From: an uncultured Lachnospiraceae bacterium
GTDB lineage: Bacteria; Bacillota; Clostridia; Lachnospirales; Lachnospiraceae
Reading direction: 5' to 3'
Assembly (NCBI GenBank): GCA_934438085.1
Contig: CAKSBC010000006.1
Coordinates: 1 to 64,000, forward strand
Length of the DNA: 64,000 nucleotides
Part shown: one piece after another, positions 34,806-44,881 of the stretch
How positions within the stretch are numbered: position 1 is the first letter of the stretch
Layout of the letters: the number at the start of each line of letters is the position of its first letter
The notes under the pieces: model-generated
Databases searched by the model: none
Seen by the model: the letters and a program-made list of their open reading frames with translations, nothing else
What the model was told of the DNA's origin: nothing
Program-made: the position numbers and the translations under genes

Positions 34806-36887
34806 TCAGAAGTTTTCAAGCGCCTCGGAAAGCTCTTCCCACCTAACATAGAGCTCCTCCAATTTAGCGGAGTGTTCTGCCTGTTTAGTGCTGAGCTCAT
34901 TTAATTTTGCTGAGTTTACGGCTGTAGCAGGATCAGCCATCTGAGTGTCAATATCCGAAATGGCAGTTTCGTGCTGCTCGATTTCTTTTTCACAGTTGGT
35001 AAGCGCTGTGCGAAGCTTTTGCTGTTGCTGCTTTCTTTCCTTTTGCTCCTTAAAGCTTAGCTTTACTTCAGCAGCTGCATTGGTATTATTGCCTGCATTT
35101 TGTCTGTTAACATTTACAGAAGCCGGATCACATTCACCGGAGGCGAAATTAGAGTTAAATGCTCCAGGTGAATCAGTATCAGAGACAGCGTTTTTACCAT
35201 CAAAAGAAGCTGTCTTCCCGAGAGCTTTATTTGCTGAGGCGTTAAAGTCTGAGACTATGCCGCTTACAGCCTTTTCCTTATCAAAGGAAGCATCGGCCTG
35301 CTTTTCAAGATAATAATCGTAATTACCCTGATAGTTCACGAAGTGCTTGTGATCGAGCTCAAGTATTCTTGTTGCAGTACGGTTTATAAAATATCTGTCA
35401 TGAGATACATAGATGACAGTTCCTTCATAGTTTTTGACAGCCTCTTCAAGTATTTCCTTTGAAGTGATGTCAAGATGGTTGGTAGGCTCGTCTAAAAGAA
35501 GGAGATTGGCCTTTGAAAGCATTAGCTTTGCAAGGGAAAGCCTGCCCTTTTCACCGCCGGAAAGATCTTTTATAAGCTTGAATACATCATCACCCGTAAA
35601 AAGGAAGGATGCGAGCAGATTGCGGATCTCTGTATTGTTCATATAAGGATAGGCATCGGATATCTCATCGAATACGGTGTTATCGGGATCAAGCACGTGA
35701 TGCTCCTGATCATAATAAGCAATTTCAACTCTGGTTCCGTACTCTATTTCACCGCTGTCGGCTTCCTCTGTTCCATTAATGATCTTTAAAAGTGTTGTCT
35801 TGCCGGTTCCGTTAGGGCCTATTATGGCGAGCTTTTCACCGCGCTTAACATCAAGCTCTACACCTGAAAAAAGCTCTTTATCTCCGAAAGCCTTGCCAAG
35901 ATGCTCGGCAAATATTACATCCTTTCCTGAAAGCTTTGAAGGCGTAAAATGCAGCTTCATTGCATCGTCAACGTCAAAAGGCTTTGCCACGCGGTCGATC
36001 TTTGCAAGTGCTTTTTCACGGGACTCCGCACGCTTGATGGATTTTTCGCGGTTAAACTGTTTGAGCTTATCTATGACATCCTGCTGATGCTTTATCTCTG
36101 CCTGATTGTTAAGATATGCCCTCATACGGTCTTTTCTGAGCGCAGCCTTCTTTTCGGCAAAGGCAGTATAGTTTCCTGTAAACATAGTGGCAGTGCCGTT
36201 TTCAATGTCCAGGACCTTATTAACGATGCGGTCGAGAAAATATCTGTCGTGCGAAACGATGATAACGGCGCCCTTCCATGCCTTAAGATAGCCTTCAAGC
36301 CATGAAACAGAAGCAATGTCAAGATGGTTAGTTGGCTCGTCAAGTATAAGTATGTCCGGAGCATCAAGCAAAAGCCTGCCGAGGGCAAGCCTTGTTTTTT
36401 GACCTCCGGAAAGCAGAGAGACCTTTTTATCGAATTCATCCTCCTTGAAGCCGAGTCCCTTAAGAATGCCGGTAACATTGGAACGCACGGCATATCCGTT
36501 TTCAATCTCGAAACGATGTGAAAGCTCCGAATAACGCTTCATAAGAGATTCACTCTGATCAGTCTGCATAGCCTTTTCCAGGCTTCTGAGCTCATTTTCC
36601 ATATCAATGACGCCCTGTTTAATGCTTATGACCTCATCATAAATGCTCTTTTCGGAGTCTGCATCCATATTCTGAGAAAGATAGCCTATGCGGGCATCCT
36701 TTGGTATGGTAATGCTTCCCGAATCAGGACTTTCTTCACCGATTATCTGCTTTAAAAGAGTGGATTTACCTGCACCGTTGATGCCGGTAACAGCAAGCTT
36801 GTCATGTGCCTCTATGTGAAAGCTGATACTCTTAAGGATATCCTTTCCGTCGTATGTTTTTGATAAATTATTAACTGCAAGTATCAT
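34806..36887 (-). CDS. ABC-F family ATPase
   Basis: 693 residues. Two ABC domains have Walker A GINGAGKS and GPNGTGKT, signatures LSGGQKTRLALG and LSGGEKGRLSLA, and Walker B ILILDEPTNHLD and LLLLDEPTNHLD. They are joined by a charged linker (PtIM region). There is no membrane segment, so this is an ABC-F ribosome-acting protein (YdiF/Uup-type) that probably resolves stalled ribosomes, not a transporter. Residues about 545-625 before the C-terminal coiled coil are a low-complexity Asn/Ala/Ser insertion not expected in the family core. The C-terminal coiled coil (KEIEQHETAISDIDTQM) is preserved. Antibiotic resistance is not implied without an ARE-type interdomain motif. The ribosome site before the ATG is weak. 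Confidence 0.9.
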   Translation of the reverse strand: MILAVNNLSKTYDGKDILKSISFHIEAHDKLAVTGINGAGKSTLLKQIIGEESPDSGSITIPKDARIGYLSQNMDADSEKSIYDEVISIKQGVIDMENELRSLEKAMQTDQSESLMKRYSELSHRFEIENGYAVRSNVTGILKGLGFKEDEFDKKVSLLSGGQKTRLALGRLLLDAPDILILDEPTNHLDIASVSWLEGYLKAWKGAVIIVSHDRYFLDRIVNKVLDIENGTATMFTGNYTAFAEKKAALRKDRMRAYLNNQAEIKHQQDVIDKLKQFNREKSIKRAESREKALAKIDRVAKPFDVDDAMKLHFTPSKLSGKDVIFAEHLGKAFGDKELFSGVELDVKRGEKLAIIGPNGTGKTTLLKIINGTEEADSGEIEYGTRVEIAYYDQEHHVLDPDNTVFDEISDAYPYMNNTEIRNLLASFLFTGDDVFKLIKDLSGGEKGRLSLAKLMLSKANLLLLDEPTNHLDITSKEILEEAVKNYEGTVIYVSHDRYFINRTATRILELDHKHFVNYQGNYDYYLEKQADASFDKEKAVSGIVSDFNASANKALGKTASFDGKNAVSDTDSPGAFNSNFASGECDPASVNVNRQNAGNNTNAAAEVKLSFKEQKERKQQQQKLRTALTNCEKEIEQHETAISDIDTQMADPATAVNSAKLNELSTKQAEHSAKLEELYVRWEELSEALENF

Positions 36888-36976
36888 GCCTGTTATTTTA
36901 CTATACTTTGCTGTTTATGTGAATGGACAATCCGAAAGCCGTAATTTATTTGTAAGGTTCTACAGCATTTTATAAT

Positions 36977-37005
36977 TTGTACCAAGGTGTATGCTGTGAT
37001 AAAAT
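36977..37005 (+). promoter_or_regulatory. Promoter of the penicillin-binding protein gene
   Basis: TTGTAC (36977-36982), 17-base spacer, TAAAAT (37000-37005). It lies 64 bases before the pbp start and in the gap between divergent genes. Confidence 0.6.
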
Positions 37006-37068
37006 ATAATAAGCTTTGTGCAAATTTTTACAGATAGTTTTGTTATCCATGTGACATCGGAGGACAGG

Positions 37069-39705
37069 ATGAATTTCACTAAAAAAGCTGTCAATGATCA
37101 GCTTGAAGAAATAACATACGGAGACCAAAAAGAGATAAATCAGCGCATACATAAGATAAAGCTGATCATTGTCACGGTCTTTATGCTTGCGGGCTTAAGT
37201 GCGGCGGCAATGGGTATGGGAATGCTCATAGGCATTGTTGATAACGCACCGGATATAGATACTCTTGATTTCTCACCCAAGGGCTATGCAACAACGACCT
37301 ATGATACTGAAGGTGCTCTTGTAGCTACACTTGTGCAGGAGGGCTCAAACCGAGAAGAGGCCTCCTATGAAGAGATACCTAAAAACCTTATAAATGCCTT
37401 TGTGGCTATAGAGGATCAGCGTTTCTGGCAGCATAACGGTATTGACTTCAAGTCTATATCAAGAGCCGTTAAGGGAGTCGTTACCGGAGACAGCTCCGCG
37501 GGCGGAGGATCAACTATAACACAGCAGCTCATTAAGAATAATGTTTTTTCAGGCGGAAATGAAAAGGGCTTTATGCTTTATGAAAGGAAGTTTCAGGAGT
37601 GGTATATCGCTCTGAGATTAGAGAATCAGCCCGGAAAATCAAAAGAAGACATTAAAAAGAAGATAATTACAGATTATCTTAATACCATCAACCTTGGTAA
37701 TAATACCCTTGGAGTCAAGGTAGCTGCAGAGAGATATTTTGGTAAGAAGCTTAGTGAGTTGGATCTTGCGGAATGCAGTGTGCTTGCATCTATCACAAAA
37801 AATCCTTCAAGGCTTAATCCGCTCACACATCCTGAGGATAACCAGGAACGACGACTTCAGGTATTAAAGAATATGGAGGAGCAGGGATATATTTCAGAGG
37901 ATGACAGAAAGGCTGCATTGAGTACAAGTGTTTATGACAGCATTAAATTGCATGATACCAGCATTTCCGGATCCTCTAAAATATACAGCTATTTCACAGA
38001 CGCACTTATAGATCAGGTTCAGAAGGTATTAAAGGATAAATTAGGCATAACAGAGGCCGAGGCAAAGAACATGCTTTATTCCGGAGGCCTAAGGATCATG
38101 ACTACACAGGATCCGAAGCTTCAGGAAATCGTTGATACTGAGGTCAATAACCCGGATAACTACGATACCGCAAAATACAGCTTCAAGTGGCGCTGCTCAA
38201 TTAAGCATAAATCTGACGGACTTAAGCATTACAGTGAAAAGGATATTGAAAAGTATTATAAGAATGTTAAGGGCAATAGCTATGACGGACTTTTCAGATC
38301 TGAAGATGCCGTTAAGGCAGCTGTAAATGAATACAAGGCCACGATATACAGCGAAGCCGCAGGCGATGAGATAGTCGCGGAAACTCTTGACACAACACTT
38401 CAGCCGCAGGTGTCATTTGTTCTTATGGATCAGAAGACCAAGGAAGTTAAGGCTTTAAGCGGAGGAAGAGGTGAAAAGAAGTATTCACTTACAATAAACA
38501 GAGCTACCAATACATATAAGCAGCCAGGCTCTGTTTTCAAGGTAGTTACAGCATTTGCACCTGCCATTGAGGAGTTTGGAGCAACACTCGGCACATGCTA
38601 TTATGATTCGGAGTTCACGCTCGGCAATAAGACATTTAAAAACTGGTGGAAGAAAGGTAATTACTTCGGATATTCAAGCATTCGTGACGGTATCGAATTC
38701 TCAATGAATATCATTGCCGTAAGATGTATGTATGAGACGGTAACACCAGAGTACGGAGTCGAATTTGCAAAGAAACTCGGTATAAGCTCTCTGACAAAAG
38801 AGGATAATAATGTTGCTACAGCGCTCGGAGGAATTACAAAGGGCGTTACAAATATAGAGCTTACCGATGCCTTTGCGACTATTGCAGACGGCGGAATGTA
38901 CGGACAGGCAAAGCTGTTTACAAAGATTTATGATCATAAGGGCAACCTTATAATTGATATGGATGAGGATGAGGAAGAGCGTGTCATGAAGGAGACTACG
39001 GCTTTCCTGCTCACAGATGCATTGAAGCGTTCTACCGAGGCTCATACCAAGTGGGCAAGAGGTTTTACTGTCAATAACACCTCAAGCAGAGCTCATCTCG
39101 ACAATATGACAACTGCCGGTAAATCAGGAACGACCACCAATAATAACGATGTCTGGTTTGTCGGATTCACACCTTATTATACGGCTGGTATATGGGGCGG
39201 CTGTGATGACAACCAGTCGCTGAGCGATTCACAGACAGGTGAATATAACGGCGGAACCTCCTTCCATAAAAACATATGGAAGAAGATAATGACAAAGGTC
39301 AACGAAGGACTTGAGGATACAGGCTTTGAGAAACCGGACGGTATAGTTGAAATCGAAGTCTGCAGAAAGAGCGGAAAGCTTCCTCACAGCGGCTGTTATG
39401 CAGATGTCAGAGGCGGAAGCAACGCCGTATACACAGAGTATTTTGACATTGACAATGTTCCTACAGAAAAGTGTGACCATCATACCTCAGGAGGAAGGAT
39501 AATAATACCTGAGTCCGACAGAGGAACATATACGGATGATGGAGGCTATAACGATTCATCGGAGAACGAGGGAACGACTGACGAAACACAGCCGGAAACA
39601 CCATCCATAAGCGATACGCCTCAGGAGTCTTCACAGGGAGACGGCATTATTTATGCTCCGGGCGTAGATATCGGTGCAAATCCGGGAGGTCCGGGAAGCA
39701 ATTAA
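37069..39705 (+). CDS. Class A penicillin-binding protein (peptidoglycan glycosyltransferase/transpeptidase)
   Basis: 878 residues from the ATG at 37069 with CGGAGG upstream. The GTG at 37018 is less likely. A cytoplasmic N-terminus, one membrane anchor (about 32-55) and a glycosyltransferase 51 domain (EDQRFWQHNGID; GGSTITQQLIKN) precede the transpeptidase with the three active-site motifs S-V-F-K (QPGSVFK), S-M-N (EFSMN) and KSGTT. It polymerises and cross-links murein on the outer membrane face. The C-terminal 60 residues form an acidic, Pro/Gly/Ser-rich tail. The gene leads a long plus-strand series with a murein hydrolase and MurE/MurF. Confidence 0.93.
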   Translation: MNFTKKAVNDQLEEITYGDQKEINQRIHKIKLIIVTVFMLAGLSAAAMGMGMLIGIVDNAPDIDTLDFSPKGYATTTYDTEGALVATLVQEGSNREEASYEEIPKNLINAFVAIEDQRFWQHNGIDFKSISRAVKGVVTGDSSAGGGSTITQQLIKNNVFSGGNEKGFMLYERKFQEWYIALRLENQPGKSKEDIKKKIITDYLNTINLGNNTLGVKVAAERYFGKKLSELDLAECSVLASITKNPSRLNPLTHPEDNQERRLQVLKNMEEQGYISEDDRKAALSTSVYDSIKLHDTSISGSSKIYSYFTDALIDQVQKVLKDKLGITEAEAKNMLYSGGLRIMTTQDPKLQEIVDTEVNNPDNYDTAKYSFKWRCSIKHKSDGLKHYSEKDIEKYYKNVKGNSYDGLFRSEDAVKAAVNEYKATIYSEAAGDEIVAETLDTTLQPQVSFVLMDQKTKEVKALSGGRGEKKYSLTINRATNTYKQPGSVFKVVTAFAPAIEEFGATLGTCYYDSEFTLGNKTFKNWWKKGNYFGYSSIRDGIEFSMNIIAVRCMYETVTPEYGVEFAKKLGISSLTKEDNNVATALGGITKGVTNIELTDAFATIADGGMYGQAKLFTKIYDHKGNLIIDMDEDEEERVMKETTAFLLTDALKRSTEAHTKWARGFTVNNTSSRAHLDNMTTAGKSGTTTNNNDVWFVGFTPYYTAGIWGGCDDNQSLSDSQTGEYNGGTSFHKNIWKKIMTKVNEGLEDTGFEKPDGIVEIEVCRKSGKLPHSGCYADVRGGSNAVYTEYFDIDNVPTEKCDHHTSGGRIIIPESDRGTYTDDGGYNDSSENEGTTDETQPETPSISDTPQESSQGDGIIYAPGVDIGANPGGPGSN

Positions 39706-39730
39706 AGCTTTGATAAAAGAAGTATTATAA

Positions 39731-41341
39731 ATGATCAATTTGAATTTCAATGAGCTTAATGAAAAACAAAAACGTGATCTGAAGATAGGCGGATCGCTTG
39801 TAATTATTCTGCTTATTATTGCAATGGCTGTGACCGTTATTAAGCATCAGAGGACAAAGGGCGGAGACAGCGATGATATAATAGCTGAGATATCCTCTCT
39901 TACGCCGGAAGAAGTAGCCGAGATGAGAAAGGAAGAACAGCTTGACGATGTGTTAAGCAAATATTCAGAGTTTGGAATAATAAGTACAAGCGGTTATATC
40001 AATTTCAGATCGAAGCCGGACGAGATCGATATGACCAATATTATCGGAAAACTTACCGACGGCGCAGGAGTTGATATAATCGAGGATGACGGAAACTGGA
40101 GTCTTATAAAGTCAGGCGGCATAAGGGGTTATTGCAAATCACAGTTTATTGTCCGCGGAGACGAAGCCCGCAAAAAGGCAGAAGAAAGCCTGGCTGAAAG
40201 AGTATGCATAGGCACAGATGTTCTGAATATCAGAACAGCGCCGGAGATCGATCCGTCCAATGTTATCGGTAAAGCTCGTTCCGGAGAGCGCTATGTATTT
40301 ATGGGGCAGGACGGAGACTGGGCTAAAATTCAGGCACAGACAGAGGATGGCACGCCGGCAGAGGGCTATGTCAATATCGCTGACGGCAATGCCGAAATAG
40401 TAGTATGCCTTGATGAGGCAAGACGTCTTGATCTCAGAAATATGGCTGTCACTCAGTATGACGAGCTGGTACTTGCTACAACTGACGGATACGTTAATAT
40501 CAGAAAAGAGCCTAAGGATGACGGAATCAATAACGTCATAGGTAAATTTGCGGAAGGAAACGGAGGCGAGCTTTTAGATACTGTAACAGGCGAGGACGGA
40601 AATACCTGGTATAAGATCAAATCAGGTCATGTTACCGGATATGTAAGAGCTGATTACTGCAGTACCGGTAAGACAGCAAAAAATGCTGCGCTAAATTATG
40701 CAAAGCTCACGGCATATGTCAATGTTGATTCACTCAACGTTCGATCAGAACCGAGTCTTGATGCAAAGGCATGGACTAACATCACTAAAAATCAGGCCTA
40801 TGATGTTATAAATCAGCTGGACGGCTGGGTACAGATAGAGCTGGATGCCGGAGACGGTGAGGATGGGGCAGATAAGGCATATATATCTACAAGAGATAAT
40901 AATGTTGAAGTCAGATACGGTCTCGGAGAGGCTATAGAGTACTATCCTGCTGTAGAAGCTGCTAACGCTGCTGCAGCATTCAGAAATAAGGTAGTCAATT
41001 TTGCATGTAAATACGTGGGTAATCGTTATGTATGGGGCGGAACATCACTCACCAACGGTACCGACTGCTCAGGCTTTACGCTAAGAGTAATGGAACAATT
41101 CGGCATAGGCCTTCCAAGAACGAGCCGTGAACAGGCAAAGGTAGGCACAAAGGTCACATCGACCAATATGAAGCCGGGAGATCTGGTATTTTATGCAAAC
41201 AGCAGAGGAACAATAAATCACGTTGCTATATATATAGGCAACGGTCAGGTAATCAGTGCTGCATCAAGAAAGAGCGGCATCAGGATAAGCAGGTGGAATT
41301 ACAGAACACCTGTAGCAATCAGAAATGTTATCGGCTCATAG
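39731..41341 (+). CDS. Membrane-anchored SH3b-NlpC/P60 murein hydrolase
   Basis: 536 residues. One membrane segment (about 19-40) places the rest outside. Four SH3b-like repeats follow (INFRSKPD; LNIRTAPE; VNIRKEPK; LNVRSEPS), which bind wall peptides. The C-terminal NlpC/P60 domain has the catalytic Cys in GTDCSGF and His in INHVAIYIG. The third active-site position, usually His in a VIHA-type motif, reads VISAAS here, so it is Ser or shifted. The domain probably cuts D-Glu/DAP-type peptide bonds. The gene follows the class A PBP by 25 bases and ends before a strong hairpin, pairing synthesis and cleavage of murein. Confidence 0.9.
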   Translation: MINLNFNELNEKQKRDLKIGGSLVIILLIIAMAVTVIKHQRTKGGDSDDIIAEISSLTPEEVAEMRKEEQLDDVLSKYSEFGIISTSGYINFRSKPDEIDMTNIIGKLTDGAGVDIIEDDGNWSLIKSGGIRGYCKSQFIVRGDEARKKAEESLAERVCIGTDVLNIRTAPEIDPSNVIGKARSGERYVFMGQDGDWAKIQAQTEDGTPAEGYVNIADGNAEIVVCLDEARRLDLRNMAVTQYDELVLATTDGYVNIRKEPKDDGINNVIGKFAEGNGGELLDTVTGEDGNTWYKIKSGHVTGYVRADYCSTGKTAKNAALNYAKLTAYVNVDSLNVRSEPSLDAKAWTNITKNQAYDVINQLDGWVQIELDAGDGEDGADKAYISTRDNNVEVRYGLGEAIEYYPAVEAANAAAAFRNKVVNFACKYVGNRYVWGGTSLTNGTDCSGFTLRVMEQFGIGLPRTSREQAKVGTKVTSTNMKPGDLVFYANSRGTINHVAIYIGNGQVISAASRKSGIRISRWNYRTPVAIRNVIGS

Positions 41342-41359
41342 AGCTTTAGATACCTAAGG

Positions 41360-41398
41360 TGCCGCAGCCGCGTCTTATGATGACGCGGTCATGCGGCA
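41360..41398 (+). terminator. GC-rich hairpin between the NlpC/P60 gene and ftsK
   Basis: TGCCGCA (41360-41366) with TGCGGCA (41392-41398) and, inside, CCGCGTC (41368-41374) with GACGCGG (41382-41388). There is no T run, so it is more likely an mRNA-processing or partial-attenuation stem than a full terminator. Confidence 0.55.
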
Positions 41399-41437
41399 TT
41401 CGGACGTATGAGCCGAAGGACAAATCGGGGGAAGATC

Positions 41438-44400
41438 TTGGCACAGAGAAAAGCATCAACAGAATCAAAGAGAACAAATACAGCGGCAAAGAACAAAAAG
41501 ACCGGGCAGGCATCAAGACAAACTGCACAGTCTTCAAAAACAACCGCTGCAAGAAAGACTCCAAGGAAGGAAAATAAGCGCACGGCTGCAAAGAAAAAGA
41601 GCTTTGTAAAAACAGAGGTGAGCTCAATACTTCTTATTGCTGCGGGGGTATTTTTTCTGTTGACTGATTTCGGGCTTATGGGTAAGGTCGGAGCTGTAAT
41701 AATGACTTTTCAGAGAGGCCTTTTCGGACAGGCATGCTACCTTTTCGGAATAGCACTTGCATGCTTTGCGGCAGCAAGCTATTTTGAACGCGGAAAATAT
41801 TTAAGAGGACTTAAGTTAGTCAGTATAGCGGCAGCATTTTTGTCTCTTACCGCAATCATACAGCTTATGTTTGCTGAGAGAGCAGGCGACGGTTCTGCAT
41901 TGGTCAATTCTCTGTCGGAGCTATACATTAACGGTGCTTCGGGAGCTAAGGGCGGCGGTGCTGTAGGCGGCTTTATTGCGAATACACTTCATCAGGTTTT
42001 AGGATATGTCGGAGCGTATCTCATACTTATTGTGCTGCTGATCATATGCATAGTTATCATTACTGAAAAGAGTTTTGTAAGTGCGGCCAAGGTCGGAGCT
42101 GAGAAAACTGCAGGTGCTGTCAGGGCAGGTGCAGGAAAAACATTTGAGGCTGCAAAGGAAGGCCATGAAAGATATGTACAGCACCAATCAGAAAGAGAGC
42201 GTATAAGAGAAGAAGAGAGGAGAAGACGTGCGGAAGAAAAAGAGAATGCCGAGCAACGAAGGACAGAGCAGTCACTAAGCAGTCTTACACTTGAGCCGGA
42301 AAATCCTTCTGTTAATGATGCCGAGGATTATATAAGATACGGCAGAGAAATCATAGGCAGCGGACAGCCCGGGATCGATGACCTCGGAACAGTTAAGGAA
42401 CCTCTGTTCAGAAAAAAGCATCGTTCTTTGAAGGATAATTCAAAAACAAATTTTGATACAGAGGTCATAAATGTCCTGCCGGAGGAGTTGGATGTTAAAC
42501 AGCGTCCGGTGAACATAAAAGAAATCAACTATGATGAGGATTCGGTTCCTTTCGATGAAACTGAAGATGAAAAATACAGATCCTACGCGGGAATTATAGA
42601 TTCCGGCTGCTTCAATGCAGAAACAGCGGGTATGGCAGGCTTCGCTGCAGGAAGCACCGTACATAACGTTAATTCAGGAAATGATGCTTCTATCGACACT
42701 CCGCAGTCATTTGCGGCTTTCCGTGATGCAAAGCCGGAGATAACATTTTCAGGCTTTAACTTTAATGAGGATGGAGAAACAGATGAAGCTTTATCTGCAT
42801 CGGATCAAACTGAAACTGGAGCTGAACTGACTAAAGATTCAGCCGAACATGCTGCAGAAAGATATTTAAGCAGAGGCCCTTCACCTATAGTCTTTGCAAA
42901 TGACCCTGAGGATGATGAATCAGATGCTGCTTCTGAGGAAAATATACAGGAGGATAGCCTTACTGACGACATTATCTATGCCAAAGACAGTACCGGGGAT
43001 CTTGAATACGGGCCTGACGGATTTGCAATTTATAATAATTCAGGCTCTCAGGGCCATGATGCAGACGAGAATCAGAGCCCTGTGGCTGATTTAGACCGGG
43101 ACGTAAGCACTGAACCGGAGACTTACCTTTCAGGTACCGGTAAGGAAATGCAGACGCCTGATTCCTATGAGGCTGAGCTTATTATGAAGGCCAAAAGAGC
43201 AAACAGAGCGGCTGCCGATGAAATGCATACAGCTGCTGAAAGCAGTGCTGAGGCCGTAAGAGCCGCATCAGAGAGAGTTGAAAATGCTAATTTGGCAGAT
43301 TCGGGTTCTAAGACAAGCATAAAAGAAGCGCCTAAGCCAAAGCCGAAGCCAAGACCTTATGTATTCCCGAAGGTTGATCTTTTGGAAAAAGGGAAGAAGG
43401 CGGCCTCGGACAGCCGTGAGGAGATCCTGGACAATGCGCACAAGCTGGAGCAGCTTTTAAGAGATTTCGGAGTAGGAGCTTCTGTAACAAATGTTATCAG
43501 AGGTCCGAGAGTGTGCAGATATGAGATAATTCCTGATACCGGAGTGAAGGTCTCAAGGATAACAGGTCTTGCGGATGATATAAAGCTTGCTCTTGCTGCA
43601 GCTGAGCTTCGTATAGAAGCACCTATACCGGGTAAATCTGCAGTAGGAATAGAGGTTCCTAACTCAGCCGGTCAAACTGTAAGATTCAGAGATATTCTTG
43701 AGTCAGAGGAATTTAAAAATGCAAAATCAAAGCTTAGCTGGGGTGTAGGACTCGATATCAACGGAAAGCCTGTCATTGCAGATATAGCCAAAATGCCGCA
43801 TCTGCTTGTTGCAGGAACTACAGGCTCCGGTAAATCTGTCGGGATCAACTCCCTTATTATGTCCATACTTTACAGAGCAACCCCTGATGATGTCCGCATG
43901 ATACTTGTTGACCCGAAGGTGGTCGAGCTCTCTGTATATAACGGCATACCGCATCTGCTTACGGATGTTGTGACAAAGCCTGACAGAGCATTGAGCGCAT
44001 TAAACTGGGCCGTGGCTGAGATGAATAATCGTTATAAGATGTTCCAGCAGTCTGCCACAAGAAATATTTCCGGATACAATGAAAAGGTTGAAAAGACATT
44101 GGAAAAGCTTCCGGAGGATACACCTGATGAGGAAAAGCCTAAGAAGCTTCCGTATATCCTTATAATTATCGACGAGCTCTCGGAGCTTATGATGCATTCG
44201 AAAAAGGATGTGGAGTCGGCAATAGTAAGCCTTACACAGCTTGCGAGAGCCGCAGGCCTCCACCTTGTTGTCGCTACGCAGCGTCCGTCGGTAGATGTTA
44301 TTACAGGACTTATTAAATCAAACATACCGAGCCGTATAGCCTACAGACTGCCGTCTCAGACAGACTCCAGAACGATACTTGATTCCGGAGGAGCGGAAAC

Positions 44401-44851
44401 GTTACTGGGTAACGGAGATATGCTCTATAAACCGGGAGATAAGAATTCTCCGTCACGAGTGCAGGGAGCGTTCTTAAGTGATGACGAGGTCGAGAATGTT
44501 GTCGAGTACTTAAGAAAGAATAACGGTGAGGCTTTAGATAATGCAGAATTTGACGAGGCTATCAATACACAGATGGAGCTTGATCTTAATGCTGCAGGCG
44601 GTGATAGTTCAGGCGGAGTTTCAGATACGGATGAATACTTTGCTGAAGCAGGAAGACTTATTATTAATACTAAAAAGGCTTCCATAGGTGCGCTGCAGCG
44701 AAAGTTTAAGATAGGCTTTAACAGAGCTGCACGTATAATGGATCAGCTGCATGAGGCAGGAGTTGTAAGCGATTCTGAGGGTACGAAGGAAAGACAGATA
44801 CTTATGGAGCTTTCCGAGTTCGAAGAAATGCTTAACGGACAAGGCAATTAA
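41438..44851 (+). CDS. ftsK: FtsK/SpoIIIE-family DNA translocase
   Basis: 1137 residues from the TTG at 41438, chosen because GGGGGAAG stands at ideal spacing and the protein then starts with the usual basic tail. The ATG at 41408 lacks a site. About four membrane segments (residues about 60-225), a long acidic variable linker (about 250-620), then the motor with Walker A GTTGSGKS and Walker B LIIIDELSELMM. The C-terminal gamma winged helix (DEYFAEAGRLIINTKKASIGALQRKFKIGFNRAARIMDQL) reads DNA polarity sequences. It pumps chromosome DNA at the division septum. The location between murein genes and murE is consistent with septation. Confidence 0.93.
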   Translation: MAQRKASTESKRTNTAAKNKKTGQASRQTAQSSKTTAARKTPRKENKRTAAKKKSFVKTEVSSILLIAAGVFFLLTDFGLMGKVGAVIMTFQRGLFGQACYLFGIALACFAAASYFERGKYLRGLKLVSIAAAFLSLTAIIQLMFAERAGDGSALVNSLSELYINGASGAKGGGAVGGFIANTLHQVLGYVGAYLILIVLLIICIVIITEKSFVSAAKVGAEKTAGAVRAGAGKTFEAAKEGHERYVQHQSERERIREEERRRRAEEKENAEQRRTEQSLSSLTLEPENPSVNDAEDYIRYGREIIGSGQPGIDDLGTVKEPLFRKKHRSLKDNSKTNFDTEVINVLPEELDVKQRPVNIKEINYDEDSVPFDETEDEKYRSYAGIIDSGCFNAETAGMAGFAAGSTVHNVNSGNDASIDTPQSFAAFRDAKPEITFSGFNFNEDGETDEALSASDQTETGAELTKDSAEHAAERYLSRGPSPIVFANDPEDDESDAASEENIQEDSLTDDIIYAKDSTGDLEYGPDGFAIYNNSGSQGHDADENQSPVADLDRDVSTEPETYLSGTGKEMQTPDSYEAELIMKAKRANRAAADEMHTAAESSAEAVRAASERVENANLADSGSKTSIKEAPKPKPKPRPYVFPKVDLLEKGKKAASDSREEILDNAHKLEQLLRDFGVGASVTNVIRGPRVCRYEIIPDTGVKVSRITGLADDIKLALAAAELRIEAPIPGKSAVGIEVPNSAGQTVRFRDILESEEFKNAKSKLSWGVGLDINGKPVIADIAKMPHLLVAGTTGSGKSVGINSLIMSILYRATPDDVRMILVDPKVVELSVYNGIPHLLTDVVTKPDRALSALNWAVAEMNNRYKMFQQSATRNISGYNEKVEKTLEKLPEDTPDEEKPKKLPYILIIIDELSELMMHSKKDVESAIVSLTQLARAAGLHLVVATQRPSVDVITGLIKSNIPSRIAYRLPSQTDSRTILDSGGAETLLGNGDMLYKPGDKNSPSRVQGAFLSDDEVENVVEYLRKNNGEALDNAEFDEAINTQMELDLNAAGGDSSGGVSDTDEYFAEAGRLIINTKKASIGALQRKFKIGFNRAARIMDQLHEAGVVSDSEGTKERQILMELSEFEEMLNGQGN

Positions 44852-44881
44852 AGGCATTTGTATAACGGAGGATAAATCCTT

